Positions 63,835 through 64,000 of a stretch of 64,000 bases of DNA are shown here, piece after piece (positions within the stretch are counted from its first letter, which is position 1; each line of letters opens with the position of its first letter). Location of the stretch: the NCBI RefSeq assembly GCF_003063315.1, contig NZ_NERV01000001.1, forward strand, positions 62,001-126,000, given 5' to 3'. The translations under genes were made by a program, and so were the position numbers. The stretch comes from Limnohabitans sp. T6-5. Its GTDB lineage: Bacteria > Pseudomonadota > Gammaproteobacteria > Burkholderiales > Burkholderiaceae_C. The notes below the pieces were generated by a model. The model did no database searches. It was not told the DNA's origin and worked only from the letters and a program-made list of their open reading frames with translations.

Positions 63835-64000
63835 ATGAAACTTCGCACCACACTTGCCATCGTTACCGCCGCCATCCTCACCATAACCGCCACCGGTTGC
63901 GCCGTGCAGCGCGGCCAGGAATCGGTGGGAGCCTATGTGGATGACAGTGCCATCACCACCCAAGTGAAAGCCCGATTTATTGAAAACAAGTTGGTTGATG
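63835..64000 (+). CDS. BON-domain lipoprotein (5' part only)
   Basis: The first 55 codons are visible before the right edge. A signal peptide with a lipobox-like ATGC gives a lipidation Cys at residue 22. The mature start VGAYVDDSAITTQVKARFIENKLV is the typical opening of a BON (OsmY-like) domain that binds phospholipid and is often osmotically induced. The remainder is outside the window. Confidence 0.8.
   Translation, partial: MKLRTTLAIVTAAILTITATGCAVQRGQESVGAYVDDSAITTQVKARFIENKLVD

Overview
The window looks like a chromosomal segment of a betaproteobacterium of the order Burkholderiales, probably Comamonadaceae (Limnohabitans/Rhodoferax-like). This is inferred from gene content: ETF-ubiquinone oxidoreductase, two TRAP transporters, a long two-subunit indolepyruvate oxidoreductase, a glycine riboswitch ahead of a DadA-like enzyme, and the high-GC coding style. 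No tRNA, rRNA, insertion sequence or CRISPR array was seen.

Layout. 1-4171 (minus): a type I secretion operon, TolC-like channel, then ABC permease/ATPase, then HlyD-type adaptor, whose end lies beyond the left edge. 4326-5971: a TetR regulator divergent from a ferritin-like predicted hydrolase, with operator-like repeats between. 5999-7215 (minus): a thioesterase and a short-chain dehydrogenase, divergent from ETF-QO (7365-9056). 9235-12095: a TRAP transporter (DctP-Q-M), then gcvH. 12664-12860: a tandem glycine riboswitch leading dadA, threonine aldolase and a GNAT acetyltransferase. 16034-18318: an HSL-type esterase and, on the minus strand, a J-domain-like protein.

18.7-55 kb is dominated by a two-partner secretion (TPS) locus: two giant exoproteins, TpsA1 (3707 aa) and TpsA2 (7662 aa), and one TpsB outer-membrane transporter (557 aa). 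The exoproteins share near-identical secretion domains, a matching 115-bp upstream module, and a C-terminal cysteine motif C-x7-C-x-C-x10-C. Their middles are exactly phased repeat arrays: 7 x 252 bp in tpsA1; 15 x 258 bp, 3 + 4 x 237 bp, and 4 x 288 bp followed by 270-bp units in tpsA2. A G9 tract early in tpsA2 could permit phase variation. Intergenic spaces around the locus carry REP-like hairpins beginning GTAG, including a threefold tandem of about 127 bp.

55.5-62.3 kb (minus): a likely operon of iorA, iorB and a second TRAP transporter, divergent from a LysR regulator, suggesting import and oxidation of an aromatic or branched 2-oxo acid. The right end holds a LysR gene, a 51-aa DUF3309-type membrane peptide and the start of a BON-domain lipoprotein.

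The strongest candidate for something undescribed is the TPS locus with its shared upstream module, cysteine tail, modular repeats and surrounding REP-like elements.
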